This document shows, piece by piece, positions 16,682-24,505 of a stretch of 62,340 nucleotides of DNA. Made by a program: the position numbers and the translations under genes. The first letter of the stretch is position 1. Every line of letters starts with the position of its first letter. The stretch lies in NCBI GenBank assembly GCA_050015355.1, contig JBEKBO010000015.1, positions 1 through 62,340 of the forward strand, written 5' to 3'. Origin of the DNA: CAWBRT01 sp050015355 (GTDB taxonomy: Bacteria > Acidobacteriota > Terriglobia > Terriglobales > Acidobacteriaceae). The notes beneath the pieces were generated by a model. The model did not search any database, was not told where the DNA came from, and worked only from the letters and a program-made list of their open reading frames with translations.

Positions 16682-17308
16682 ATGGGAGCCATCGAATCCA
16701 AAGTAAGTGAGCCGGTTAGCGACGAATCCGTACTGGTCAATGCGGCCCGAAACGGAGACGTTGGTGCATTCGAGCAACTGGTGCGGCGTTACGACCGTAA
16801 CGTATTTCGCATCGCTCAGCATATTACGCAGAACCGGGAGGACGCGGAGGACGTCGTCCAGGACGCATTCCTGAAGGCGTTCCAGAATCTGGGGCAGTTT
16901 CAAGGCCAGTCAAAGTTCTATACCTGGCTGGTCAGGATCGCAGTCAATGAAGCCCTCATGCGTTTGCGGCGGCGGCGCCCGGAACGCACGGTCTCTCTCG
17001 ACGAAGACGTAAAGACGGAAGAGGATTCCATACCGCGCGAGGTCGCGGACTGGTCTCCTAACCCGGAACAGTTGTATAGTCAGGCTGAATTGAAAGACAT
17101 ACTGAGCAAAACCATTCAGGGCCTGTCACCGGGATTTCGCACTGTTTTCGTACTGCGCGACGTGGAAGCTCTGAGCACCGAGGAAACGGCTGAAGCTCTG
17201 AATCTCAGTATTCCGGCTGTGAAGTCACGATTGCTGCGCGCTCGATTACAGCTGCGCGAGCGGCTGAACAAATACTTCAAGCGGCGCAATGGAGATAGTA
17301 AACAGTGA
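16682..17308 (+). CDS. ECF-type RNA polymerase sigma factor (RpoE-like)
   Basis: A 208-residue sigma-70 family protein containing only regions 2 and 4. Region 2 (about 28-100) has FEQLVRRYDRNVFRIAQHI and DAEDVVQDAFLKAFQNL, the core-binding and -10 recognition part. Region 4 (about 135-195) has LSPGFRTVFVLRDVEALSTE and the helix-turn-helix around AVKSRLLRARLQLRERL, which reads the -35 box. A GGAAGAAG ribosome site precedes the ATG. The gene overlaps its anti-sigma partner by four bases, the usual arrangement for regulated ECF pairs. Confidence 0.95.
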   Translation: MGAIESKVSEPVSDESVLVNAARNGDVGAFEQLVRRYDRNVFRIAQHITQNREDAEDVVQDAFLKAFQNLGQFQGQSKFYTWLVRIAVNEALMRLRRRRPERTVSLDEDVKTEEDSIPREVADWSPNPEQLYSQAELKDILSKTIQGLSPGFRTVFVLRDVEALSTEETAEALNLSIPAVKSRLLRARLQLRERLNKYFKRRNGDSKQ

Positions 17309-17556
17309 CCTGCTCTGAATTTTTGAAGGAGCTTTCGGACTACCTGGATAACACGACGGATCAGCGCATCCGCGCTGAACTGGAAGATCATTTGCACTGG
17401 TGCCATAACTGTTATGTCGTTTGCAACACCACCAAGCGAACCATCGAAATCTATCGTGACTCCCAGTTGTTCGAGCTGCCAGACGATCTGCGAAATCGGC
17501 TGCGCACTGCCATTATCGGCAAATGTAAGCAGCACAAGGCAAAAACGGACGCTTAG
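17305..17556 (+). CDS. Soluble zinc-binding anti-sigma factor (ZAS type)
   Basis: An 83-residue protein with the anti-sigma zinc motif H29-x3-C33-x2-C36 (HLHWCHNC). Helices on either side (CSEFLKELSDYLD; FELPDDLRNRLRTAIIG) match the short anti-sigma domain that wraps its sigma factor. There is no membrane helix, so it is cytoplasmic, unlike RseA-type partners. The GTG start overlaps the sigma stop (GTGA), giving coupled expression. ZAS proteins often sense thiol oxidation or metal through the Cys ligands; the signal here is not known. Confidence 0.88.
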   Translation: MTCSEFLKELSDYLDNTTDQRIRAELEDHLHWCHNCYVVCNTTKRTIEIYRDSQLFELPDDLRNRLRTAIIGKCKQHKAKTDA

Positions 17557-17754
17557 CGAATTCGAATTTTACGAGTCTCTCGCCTGAGTTCCCGCTCCTT
17601 TCCTTTCGGCCTCGGTTTGACCGTTTTCTTTTGTTCTTCTTGATTCCCAAACTACAGTTGGACGAACCTTTTCTCCCGCCTTCGAATCTATAGTGCTATC
17701 GCAAGTGGATGGTCCGGAATTCACGGCGCAAGGGCTCTAGCCTGGGGTGGGAAC

Positions 17755-17997
17755 ATGGTACTGTCGGGATTTCTGAACGCAATGTTCGGATGTACTCACA
17801 AGAACTACAGTTTCCCTTTCACGCCTAAGGACCGGCATAGCTGTTCTGCCGCCGGCACCACCGGAACCTACGTGGTGTGCCTCGGCTGCGGCAAGGAGTT
17901 TCCCTACGACTGGCGCGAAATGAAGGTTGTCGCCAGCGATATCCCACAGCCGGAGAAACGTCGCGGAGCCGTCAAATCTTTTGTAAATCCCCTGTGA
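17755..17997 (+). CDS. Small conserved-looking protein with CxxC motif
   Basis: An 80-residue protein of unknown function. Cys42 and Cys45 form a CLGCGKEFPYDW knuckle, and two more Cys (13 and 30) lie upstream, so a zinc site is possible. The start is ATG at 17755, preceded by GGGTGGGAAC, a usable ribosome site. It stands alone between the sigma operon and the cyclase gene. I recognise the CGKEFPYDW pattern as recurring in acidobacterial small proteins, but no function can be given. Confidence 0.6.
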   Translation: MVLSGFLNAMFGCTHKNYSFPFTPKDRHSCSAAGTTGTYVVCLGCGKEFPYDWREMKVVASDIPQPEKRRGAVKSFVNPL

Positions 17998-18154
17998 CTT
18001 AGGCCTGAAGGTTTTGCAGGCCTACGAAACAAGCTCCAGAAAAAACGGGTGATCTCGAACCGGCAAACCCTTTATGCTGGACAGGCTGCGACTTGGCTGC
18101 CATGCCGACGCCGCGAGGCCGCCATTTTTGCCGCCAGCAGAAGGGATAAAGAGA

Positions 18155-18829
18155 TTGAAAATCGTAGACTTGACGCTGCCGCTTCCGCCGGGGCTGAAGA
18201 CCAATCCCACTCACCCCGAAACCATCATCACGGACCATGTAACTCACTGGTTTACCGCTCCCCGATACCAGTCTCCCTGCAAGGGATACGCCAGCAAGCT
18301 GCTGCTCATCTGCGATCATATCGGCACTCACCTTGACGCGCCTCTGCACTTCATCCCGGGCGGAAAATCCATGGACGCCGTTCCTCTGGAGAACACTCTC
18401 GGAGAAGCCATCTTCCTCGACGTGTCCGACAAACCGGCGGACCAACCCGTAACCGTTGAAATAATGGAGAAAAAACTGGCGGCCAAAGGCGAACAGATCA
18501 AGCCAGGCGACATCGTGCTGCTGCGAACCTGGCCCGGCAAGTGGGGCGATGCAATCTTTAAGGCAGCCGGCATAAGCTGGCCCGCCGCCAAGTGGCTGTG
18601 CGCCAGGAAAATCAAGTCGGTGGGCCTGGATCTGCCGAACGCGGACACCGGCGGCGACATGCAGCGTCCATGTCACATGGAACTGTTGGGCAATGAAATC
18701 GGCATCATCGAGAACCTCGTCAACCTGGACAAGCTCACTAAAACGCGGCTCTTTTTTATCGGTCTCCCGCTGCACTTCATCGGACTTACGGCTTCACCCA
18801 TTCGAGCCATCGCCGTCGAAGAATGGTGA
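18155..18829 (+). CDS. Cyclase-family metal hydrolase (kynurenine formamidase-like)
   Basis: A 224-residue protein of the cyclase/KynB fold. The metal-binding motif is intact: His55-x-Gly-Thr-His59-x-Asp61, followed by PLHF, and a later GLDLPNAD segment. Family members hydrolyse N-formylkynurenine or related amides with Zn or Mn; the exact substrate cannot be told from sequence. The TTG at 18155 is chosen because AAGGGA lies 8 bases upstream and the product starts directly with KIVDLTLPL, the usual N-terminus. An in-frame extension to 18074 is possible but does not resemble the family. Confidence 0.82.
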   Translation: MKIVDLTLPLPPGLKTNPTHPETIITDHVTHWFTAPRYQSPCKGYASKLLLICDHIGTHLDAPLHFIPGGKSMDAVPLENTLGEAIFLDVSDKPADQPVTVEIMEKKLAAKGEQIKPGDIVLLRTWPGKWGDAIFKAAGISWPAAKWLCARKIKSVGLDLPNADTGGDMQRPCHMELLGNEIGIIENLVNLDKLTKTRLFFIGLPLHFIGLTASPIRAIAVEEW

Positions 18830-18870
18830 GCGCCGGCGGCTGCGTGCGTTTTTCAGTCGCTGACGGTGCC

Positions 18871-18903
18871 CCCCACGTTCGCCCGCCGTTGGCTAACGTG
18901 GAG
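18871..18903. repeat. Hairpin repeat of the CCCCACGTT type, copy 1
   Basis: CCCCACGTT (18871-18879) pairs with AACGTG (18895-18900) plus one G, around a 15-base loop. The spacer around it is nearly identical over about 35 bases to 28266-28304, where the stem is complete. It sits in the short gap after the cyclase gene and could also act in transcript termination. Confidence 0.6.
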
Positions 18904-18953
18904 TAGTGTCTTAAGATTTAGGATGTCATCCTGTATACTGCGGCTCTTAGCCT

Positions 18954-19847
18954 ATGCTCAAAGAGATTCTTCTTCAGGGCCAGCAGGCCGCCGATGCGGC
19001 ACTCGAGCGCCTGCTTCCGCCGGATACGCAATATCCGCCTTCGATCCACGCCGCCATGCGCCACAGCGTATTTGCCGGTGGCAAGCGCCTTCGTCCGATC
19101 TTGTGCATGGAAGCCGCGCGCATGGTCTACGTGGCCCCCTCCAGCGCGCTGCCGCCGGGCATTGCCGAGTTGGGTGCGGCCGTTGAAATGCTGCACACCT
19201 ATTCGCTTATCCACGACGACCTGCCGGCGCTCGATAACGACGATCTTCGCCGCGGACGCCCCACCTGCCACGTCGCTTTCGGCGAGGCCACCGCCATTCT
19301 CGCCGGCGACGCGCTGCAAACCTACGCCTACGAGGTGCTGGCGCGCTTGCAGTGCGCGGCCGAGGCGCGCGTGCGCATCATCGAAGAGATCGCCCATGCC
19401 ACGGGCACCATCGACGGCATGATCGGCGGCCAGGTGCTGGACCTCGAAGCGGAGCACACCAAGCCCGACGCCAAGACCCTGGAATACATTCACCGCTCCA
19501 AGACTGGGGCGCTGATCACGGCCTGTCTCATCTCCGGCTGCATCTATGCCAACGCCACGGCTACTGAACTGCAGCGCGTGCGCGAATTCGGCCGCGCCGC
19601 CGGCCTGGCTTTCCAGATTGCCGACGATATTCTCGACGTAACGCAGACCTCCGAGCAGTTGGGCAAGACCGCCGGCAAGGATCTCGCCGTTGAAAAAGTA
19701 ACGTATCCATCACTCTACGGATTGGAAAAATCAGTGCGGATGGCGGATCAGCTCATTACCCAGGCGTGCGCGGCGCTGGACAACTTTGGCGCTCGCGCCG
19801 ATACCCTCGAAGCCATCGCGCGCTACCTGGTCGAGCGCAAAAAGTAG
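18954..19847 (+). CDS. ispA: Short-chain polyprenyl diphosphate synthase (farnesyl/geranylgeranyl)
   Basis: A 297-residue all-helical trans-prenyltransferase that condenses IPP with allylic diphosphates. The first aspartate-rich motif is D88D89LPALD94, with two extra residues between the Asp pairs as in bacterial FPP synthases. The second is D224DILD228. GGKRLRP (42-48) binds IPP diphosphate. Product length (C15 or C20) is not certain. In many bacteria ispA follows xseB; here the two are 15 kb apart. bshB1 follows closely. Confidence 0.95.
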   Translation: MLKEILLQGQQAADAALERLLPPDTQYPPSIHAAMRHSVFAGGKRLRPILCMEAARMVYVAPSSALPPGIAELGAAVEMLHTYSLIHDDLPALDNDDLRRGRPTCHVAFGEATAILAGDALQTYAYEVLARLQCAAEARVRIIEEIAHATGTIDGMIGGQVLDLEAEHTKPDAKTLEYIHRSKTGALITACLISGCIYANATATELQRVREFGRAAGLAFQIADDILDVTQTSEQLGKTAGKDLAVEKVTYPSLYGLEKSVRMADQLITQACAALDNFGARADTLEAIARYLVERKK

Positions 19848-19884
19848 GCTACTGATAGTGCTGTTCCGAGGAGCACGTCGCCCC

Positions 19885-20649
19885 ATGCCTGACACTGTCG
19901 ACATCCTTGCCATTGCCGCTCACCGCGACGACGTCGAGCAGACCTGCGGTGGCACCCTGCTCAAAATGGCCCAGCGTGGCTATCGCACCGGAATCCTCGA
20001 CCTCACCCAGGGAGAGATGGGCACCCGCGGCAGCGCCGAAGACCGCGCCCGCGAGGCGAACCATGCCGCCGCCCTACTGAGCGTCTCATGGCGCCAGGCG
20101 CTCGACATCCCTGATGGCCGCGTGGAAAACACCTGGGAAAACCGCCTGAAGATCGCCCGCGTGCTGCGCCAACAGCGGCCTCGCGTCGTGGTGCTTCCCT
20201 ATTGGCAGGGACGGCACCCCGACCACTACACGTGTTCCACGCTCGGTTATGAGGCCTGCTTCCTGGCCGGCCTCGGCAAGCTCGGCCAGACGCGGCAGTC
20301 GACGCCCGCCGCGCCCCAGGATATTGAGGCCATCGCTGAACTTCCCCCGCACCGGCCATTCAAGATCGTCTACGCCTCTCTCTATTTCGATGTCCGGCCT
20401 TCCTTCGTTGTCGACATTACCGATCAGTTCGAAACCCGCTTCCAGGCGCTCATGGCCTACCAGTCGCAGTATGCTGACCAGAGTGAAGGGGCCGGCCTGT
20501 TCCCGATGCAGGCCGAAATCCGTCAGCGTCTCGAAGCCATGGCGTCTTTTTATGGATTGCTGGCCGGCGTGAAGTACGCCGAACCTTTTGTGCAAAAGGA
20601 AATAGGGCTTGTGGATGATCTGCTGGCGATCCCGGTAAAGTCTATTTAG
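19885..20649 (+). CDS. bshB1: Bacillithiol-type N-acetylglucosaminyl deacetylase (PIG-L/LmbE family)
   Basis: A 254-residue LmbE-fold zinc hydrolase. The metal motif is AHRDDVE (12-18; family norm HPDD, so Pro is replaced by Arg) and HPDH at 111-114. QGEMGTRGS and HRPFKIVYASLYFDV are typical of BshB1, which removes acetyl from GlcNAc-malate in bacillithiol synthesis. The start at 19885 fits the family N-terminus MPDTVDILAIAAH. No bshA or bshC is in the window, so the pathway is inferred from family membership; related deacetylases of other pathways remain possible. Confidence 0.85.
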   Translation: MPDTVDILAIAAHRDDVEQTCGGTLLKMAQRGYRTGILDLTQGEMGTRGSAEDRAREANHAAALLSVSWRQALDIPDGRVENTWENRLKIARVLRQQRPRVVVLPYWQGRHPDHYTCSTLGYEACFLAGLGKLGQTRQSTPAAPQDIEAIAELPPHRPFKIVYASLYFDVRPSFVVDITDQFETRFQALMAYQSQYADQSEGAGLFPMQAEIRQRLEAMASFYGLLAGVKYAEPFVQKEIGLVDDLLAIPVKSI

Positions 20650-20974
20650 GTTTCACTGTTACAAATTTCCGCCATGCAACCTGTTCATGTCCTGCCCCGC
20701 TGTGATGCAGGTCACTGCTCGAAAAGATGAATTTCGCCGATATTAAAAACATGCGAAAGGCTGTCACAGGTAATCCCGCCAAGCCCCGTAATCATGCCGG
20801 CCTTTATCTCGTGGTAAGCAATCAATCGACGCACGCCTCGCACGCCTCGCGGCAATATTCCACCGAAATCATTGAGCGTTACATCTGCTTGACGGCCTTG
20901 GGGACATTCTTGGTCGAGCTGTGCCTGCTGATCAAGTAACGCGCAACACGTCCACAATGCCGCCAATTGGCCGG
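20650..20974. other. Convergent spacer with a doubtful small frame
   Basis: An ATG at 20727 opens a 70-codon frame ending at 20939 with a hydrophobic C-terminus. It has a weak CGAAAAG upstream and no recognisable motif, so it is not called as a gene. No terminator hairpin was found. Confidence 0.3.
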
Positions 20975-21712
20975 TCAGTGTGAAGCGACCAACTGTCCGG
21001 CGCGCAGTTCCTTGCGGTCTCCCGGCTTGAATTCCATTAACTCGAAGCCCAATTCGGCGGCCGCTTTCTTCAGCTCGCCGGGCTTGCCGGTCAACAGCGG
21101 AAACGTTCCGAAGTGCATCGGAACCAAGACCTTGGGCTTCAGCAAACGGCAGGCATATTCCGCCTCGCGTGGCCCCATGGTGAAGTGATCGCCGATGGGC
21201 AGCATCACGATTTCCGGGGCATACAGTTCCCGCACCAGCGCCATGTCGCCAAACAGGGCCGTATCGCCGGAGTGGTATATCTTCTGTCCGTTGGAGAACT
21301 CCAGCACGAAACCGCAAGGCTCGCCGCCGTAGATTATGGAGCCGTCGTCCTCCTGGATGCCGCAGGAGTGATCGGCGTGAATCATGGTGATGCGCACGTT
21401 CTCCACTGTCTGCGAGCCGCCTTTGTTCATCGGGCTAATCTGCTTTGCGCCTTTCTTGTTCAACCAGGCGCAGAGTTCAAAGATGCCGACCACAACCGGA
21501 TTCTGCTCCTTGCAGATTCCCACGGCATCGCCAATGTGATCGAAATGGCCGTGGGTGCAAAGCAGGACGTCAATCTTGTCCGGTTTCTTCAGCTTCTCCG
21601 GACAGGCAGGATTGCTCTTCACCCAGGGATCGATCAGCAGGATCTTCCCTTCCGGTGTTTCGATCGTAAAAGTCGAGTGACCAAGCCAGGTTGCATGTAC
21701 CGATTTTGCCAT
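20975..21712 (-). CDS. UPF0173-type metal-dependent hydrolase (metallo-beta-lactamase fold)
   Basis: A 245-residue protein of the metallo-beta-lactamase superfamily. The metal motif is H54-x-H56-x-D58-H59 (CTHGHFDHIGD). Further ligands are in MIHADHSCG and IYHSGDTALFGD, and the late VPMHFGTFP is characteristic of UPF0173. The ATG at 21712 is preceded by AGGGAA and gives the family start with WLGHSTFTI. Substrate unknown. It lies 68 bases downstream of a rhodanese gene on the same strand, so the two may be co-transcribed. Confidence 0.88.
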   Translation of the reverse strand: MAKSVHATWLGHSTFTIETPEGKILLIDPWVKSNPACPEKLKKPDKIDVLLCTHGHFDHIGDAVGICKEQNPVVVGIFELCAWLNKKGAKQISPMNKGGSQTVENVRITMIHADHSCGIQEDDGSIIYGGEPCGFVLEFSNGQKIYHSGDTALFGDMALVRELYAPEIVMLPIGDHFTMGPREAEYACRLLKPKVLVPMHFGTFPLLTGKPGELKKAAAELGFELMEFKPGDRKELRAGQLVASH

Positions 21713-21780
21713 CGCCAATTCCCTTTCGCAAAGTTGACCGCCGGTCCCCGCTACGCGCACTTTTACGCGTAGTGGGGCGC

Positions 21781-22146
21781 CTATTGCGTTCTTGGTTGAG
21801 CCTTGCTCCACTGCTCGTATCCGCCGATGAGTGAGACGGCATTACGGAAGCCCATCCTGCCCAGCATGTACGCCGAGAGCAGGGAGCGTCCGCCGCCTGC
21901 GCAATAGAGCACAATCTGTTTGTCTTTGTCCGTTGTGAACTTATCGATATCCAGTTCCAACATTCCCCGGGGGAGGCTCACGGCCCCGGGGATCATTCCC
22001 GCGGCCAGCTCGTGTGGCTCCCGCACATCGATCAGGAGAAAGTCCTCTTCTTCCTGCTGCATCTCCTTCAGATCCAGGAAACTGATCTCTTCGACTCCCT
22101 CTCGGCGAACTTCGTCTATCAACTTTTTGAACTCGGCTACCAGCAT
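21781..22146 (-). CDS. Single-domain rhodanese-like sulfurtransferase
   Basis: A 121-residue protein. After a helical N-terminus (1-22), residues 23-118 form one rhodanese domain: LLIDVREPHELAAGMIPGAV, then the active loop Cys82-AGGGR, and GFRNAVSLIGGYEQW. The CxxxxR loop length is that of sulfurtransferases rather than Cdc25-type phosphatases. It would move sulfur from a donor to a thiol or cyanide acceptor in the cytoplasm. The physiological partner is unknown; the adjacent metallo-beta-lactamase fold gene is interesting because rhodanese and such hydrolases often pair in persulfide metabolism. Confidence 0.9.
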   Translation of the reverse strand: MLVAEFKKLIDEVRREGVEEISFLDLKEMQQEEEDFLLIDVREPHELAAGMIPGAVSLPRGMLELDIDKFTTDKDKQIVLYCAGGGRSLLSAYMLGRMGFRNAVSLIGGYEQWSKAQPRTQ

Positions 22147-22366
22147 CTGTACTTTCTCCCGCTTGAGATTCTAGACCAGTTTAGCGAAAGGTGCAGTCGT
22201 GAAGCCGTGGTGACGCGGAATACACGAATTTCTGAAATGCCCAGTTTCCCCAGAGGCATCGGGCAAATGCTACAGCTCCGGTTGCAGGTACGTCCATGCG
22301 GCAAGCGCGCGGAGGCCTTGCTATGATGGACGAAAGCTGATGAACTCTCATAAGCCTTCTATCTTC

Positions 22367-22394
22367 CTTGGAGGAGCAAGCTTGGAGGAGCAAG
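22367..22394 (+). promoter_or_regulatory. Tandemly duplicated ribosome-binding site of lysA
   Basis: CTTGGAGGAGCAAG occurs twice without a gap (22367-22380 and 22381-22394), directly before the GTG at 22396. Each unit carries a full GGAGGAG. Only the second is at normal distance from the start. Confidence 0.85.
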
Positions 22395-22395
22395 C

Positions 22396-23706
22396 GTGAC
22401 GCATCGAAAGCTCAGTGGCCGCCCGCCGGCATTCATCTATCGCGCCTCGCCAAAACGCCGCGGCGTGCCCGAGCTGCACTGCGAGGGAGTCTCTTTGCGC
22501 GCCCTCGCCGATAAGTTCGGCACGCCCCTGTATGCCTATTCGGCAACCGCGATCAAGCAGCGCTTCCAGACATTTGATGCGGCTTTCGGCGGCCATCCGC
22601 ACACCGTCTGCTACTCGGTAAAGGCCAACTCCAATCTGTCGATTCTTCGCCTGCTCGCCCAACTTGGCTCGGGCTTCGATGTCGTCTCGGGCGGCGAACT
22701 GGAGCGCGTATTGATTGCCGACCGCCGGGCGGCCCGCCATGTCGTCTTTTCCGGCGTCGGTAAAACTCCGGCGGAAATGGACGCGGCGCTTCGTGCCGGT
22801 ATTCTGATGTTCAATCTCGAAAGCGAAGCCGAACTGCACGTGCTTGCCGAGCGCGCCGCGCTGCTGCGCAAAACGGCGCGCATCGCGTTTCGCGTCAACC
22901 CGGATGTCAACGCCGGGACGCACCCTTACATCGCCACCGGACTGCACGAGCACAAGTTCGGCGTCCCGATCGGCGAGGCGCGCACTCTCTACGCGCTTGC
23001 CGCCGAACAGGAGTGGCTTGAGCCGGCGGGTGTGAGCGTGCATATCGGCTCTCAGATCACGAACATTGCACCGTTTCGCGAGACCATGCAGCGCGTGCTG
23101 GCGCTGGTTCGCGAACTGCTCGTCGACGGCCTCAATATCGGCTACATCGATGCCGGCGGCGGACTGGGAATCAGCTACGAAAACGATCCCAGGCTCGCGC
23201 TGCCGAAGCTGGCCGCCCTCTACGCAAAGGCGTTGCTTGCGCCGCTGCGCAAGACCGATCTGCACCTTCTGCTCGAGCCCGGACGCTCCATCGTCGCGCC
23301 CACAGGGGTGTTGCTCACCCGCAAGCTCTACAGCAAGCAGAACGACAGCAAGCATTTTGCGATCGTCGATGCCGCCATGAATGACCTCATCCGGCCCTCG
23401 CTTTACGGCGCCTATCACGAGATTGTCCCGGTTGCATTGCCTAAGGGGAAAAAGGATTCGTGGTCGCCGGTCGACGTGGTTGGGCCGATTTGCGAGTCGG
23501 GAGATTTTTTTGCCCGCCAGCGCCAACTGCCGCCCGTCGAGTCTGGAGAGCTGCTGGCGATTCTCGATACGGGCGCCTATGGCATGGTGCTCTCGTCCAA
23601 CTACAACACCCGCCCTCGTGCCGCCGAAGTGCTTGTCGAAGGCTCGCGCACGCGGCTGATTCGCCGCCGCGAAAGCGTGCGGGAGCTGCTGTGCGCGGAG
23701 ATGTAG
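22396..23706 (+). CDS. lysA: Diaminopimelate decarboxylase
   Basis: A 436-residue PLP enzyme that decarboxylates meso-diaminopimelate to lysine, the last step of lysine synthesis. Lys76 in YSVKANSN binds PLP. GGGLGISYEND and EPGRSIV bind the phosphate, and Cys366 in CESGD supplies the active-site residue from the partner subunit. Length and order fit bacterial LysA. The GTG start is supported by a duplicated GGAGGAG site. No lysine riboswitch features are visible upstream. Biosynthetic arginine decarboxylases share the fold, but motif spacing favours LysA. Confidence 0.96.
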   Translation: MTHRKLSGRPPAFIYRASPKRRGVPELHCEGVSLRALADKFGTPLYAYSATAIKQRFQTFDAAFGGHPHTVCYSVKANSNLSILRLLAQLGSGFDVVSGGELERVLIADRRAARHVVFSGVGKTPAEMDAALRAGILMFNLESEAELHVLAERAALLRKTARIAFRVNPDVNAGTHPYIATGLHEHKFGVPIGEARTLYALAAEQEWLEPAGVSVHIGSQITNIAPFRETMQRVLALVRELLVDGLNIGYIDAGGGLGISYENDPRLALPKLAALYAKALLAPLRKTDLHLLLEPGRSIVAPTGVLLTRKLYSKQNDSKHFAIVDAAMNDLIRPSLYGAYHEIVPVALPKGKKDSWSPVDVVGPICESGDFFARQRQLPPVESGELLAILDTGAYGMVLSSNYNTRPRAAEVLVEGSRTRLIRRRESVRELLCAEM

Positions 23707-23711
23707 GCCTG

Positions 23712-23953
23712 AATCGCGGAAGGTGTATCCAAGAAAGAGCCGGGCGTACGGGGGCCGACCTTGAAACTGCTCTGGCGGGCACCCGCGAAAAGGACTAAGG
23801 CGATCTCAGGAACTTTCTGCGCGATTCCACCGATTTCTCGCGGCCGCTGCGCCGCCCAGAATGTTACTAGAGCAATTTCAAGGTTGATGTACCCAGTACC
23901 AGCACCGCCGGGGCTGAATTCCCGGCTGCTTCGCGGGTACACCTTCCGCGAAT
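23712..23953. repeat. Element with 19-base terminal inverted repeats
   Basis: AATCGCGGAAGGTGTATCC (23712-23730) faces its near-perfect reverse complement GGGTACACCTTCCGCGAAT (23935-23953). The 204 bases between carry no supported gene. The GGTGTATCC core also occurs in the MITE-like element at 3838-4030. A non-autonomous mobile element is a plausible reading. Confidence 0.6.
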
Positions 23954-23969
23954 CTGGTCTGAAGCTGCC

Positions 23970-24182
23970 ATGCAAAACGATCGCTATTCCAATCCTGGCA
24001 TCACGATAGGAGCCTGCGCCTGGTGCAGCACCGAATATGTCATCGGCTGTAGCCGTGCCCGCGAGCAGTGCGTCTTCTGTTCTAAGAAGTGCGAGATTGA
24101 GGCGCGCTTCTGGCTCCTCGACGTTCTCAAACAGGTTGCGCGGGGAGAGGAAGGCAACCAGGAGTCGCGCCCGCAACCCTAG
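23970..24182 (+). CDS. Small zinc-knuckle protein
   Basis: A 70-residue protein with Cys pairs C16xxC19 (GACAWCSTEY) and C34xxC37 (QCVFCSKKC), plus Cys27 and Cys41, followed by a helical tail (WLLDVLKQVARGEEG). The arrangement resembles small treble-clef zinc fingers. It has no enzymatic features. The start lies 16 bases after an inverted-repeat element, which may supply its leader. Real coding status is moderately supported by the Cys spacing; function unknown. Confidence 0.5.
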   Translation: MQNDRYSNPGITIGACAWCSTEYVIGCSRAREQCVFCSKKCEIEARFWLLDVLKQVARGEEGNQESRPQP

Positions 24183-24505
24183 GGGTAGTGTCCCGCGCAT
24201 ACTGCGCATTCACTAAGAAAACTGGCGATTGTCATCCTGAGCGCAGCGAAGGATCCCAGGAAACTATCCCGCAACGCGCCGCTTAAGGCTTTGGGATGAA
24301 GTCCTCCGGCTGCGCCTAAATCCCACGCCGTACTGGGATTGCGGGTTCCTTCGCTTCCCCCACCCCAGCAACGGCAAAAGCAGCCGTTGCCGGGGACCCC
24401 GGCTCGCTCAGGATTTCGGCAGGCGGCCCAGGGCACCCCAGAAAGCCTGAATTCTGGCTTTCTGGGAACCCCGCTCAGACGCCGCCTCAACACCTCAACT
24501 TCGGT
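24183..24505. repeat. Spacer packed with three dispersed repeats
   Basis: A GTCATCCTGAGCG-type repeat begins at 24231. Two constant-frame hairpins follow: CCCCAGCAACGGC (24363-24375) with GCCGTTGCCGGGG (24383-24395), and CCCCAGAAAGCC (24436-24447) with GGCTTTCTGGG (24456-24466). Both right arms are followed by ACCCCGG or AACCCCG. No gene is supported in the spacer. Confidence 0.75.

Noticed and set aside
18074..18154. Longer N-terminus for the cyclase-family protein
   Set aside because: The extra 27 residues do not resemble the family, and a good ribosome site supports the TTG at 18155.
20727..20939. 70-codon frame before the UPF0173 gene
   Set aside because: Weak ribosome site and no similarity; kept only as a note in the spacer entry.
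22147..22395. Lysine riboswitch upstream of lysA
   Set aside because: The spacer lacks the conserved lysine-riboswitch core and shows only the duplicated ribosome site.
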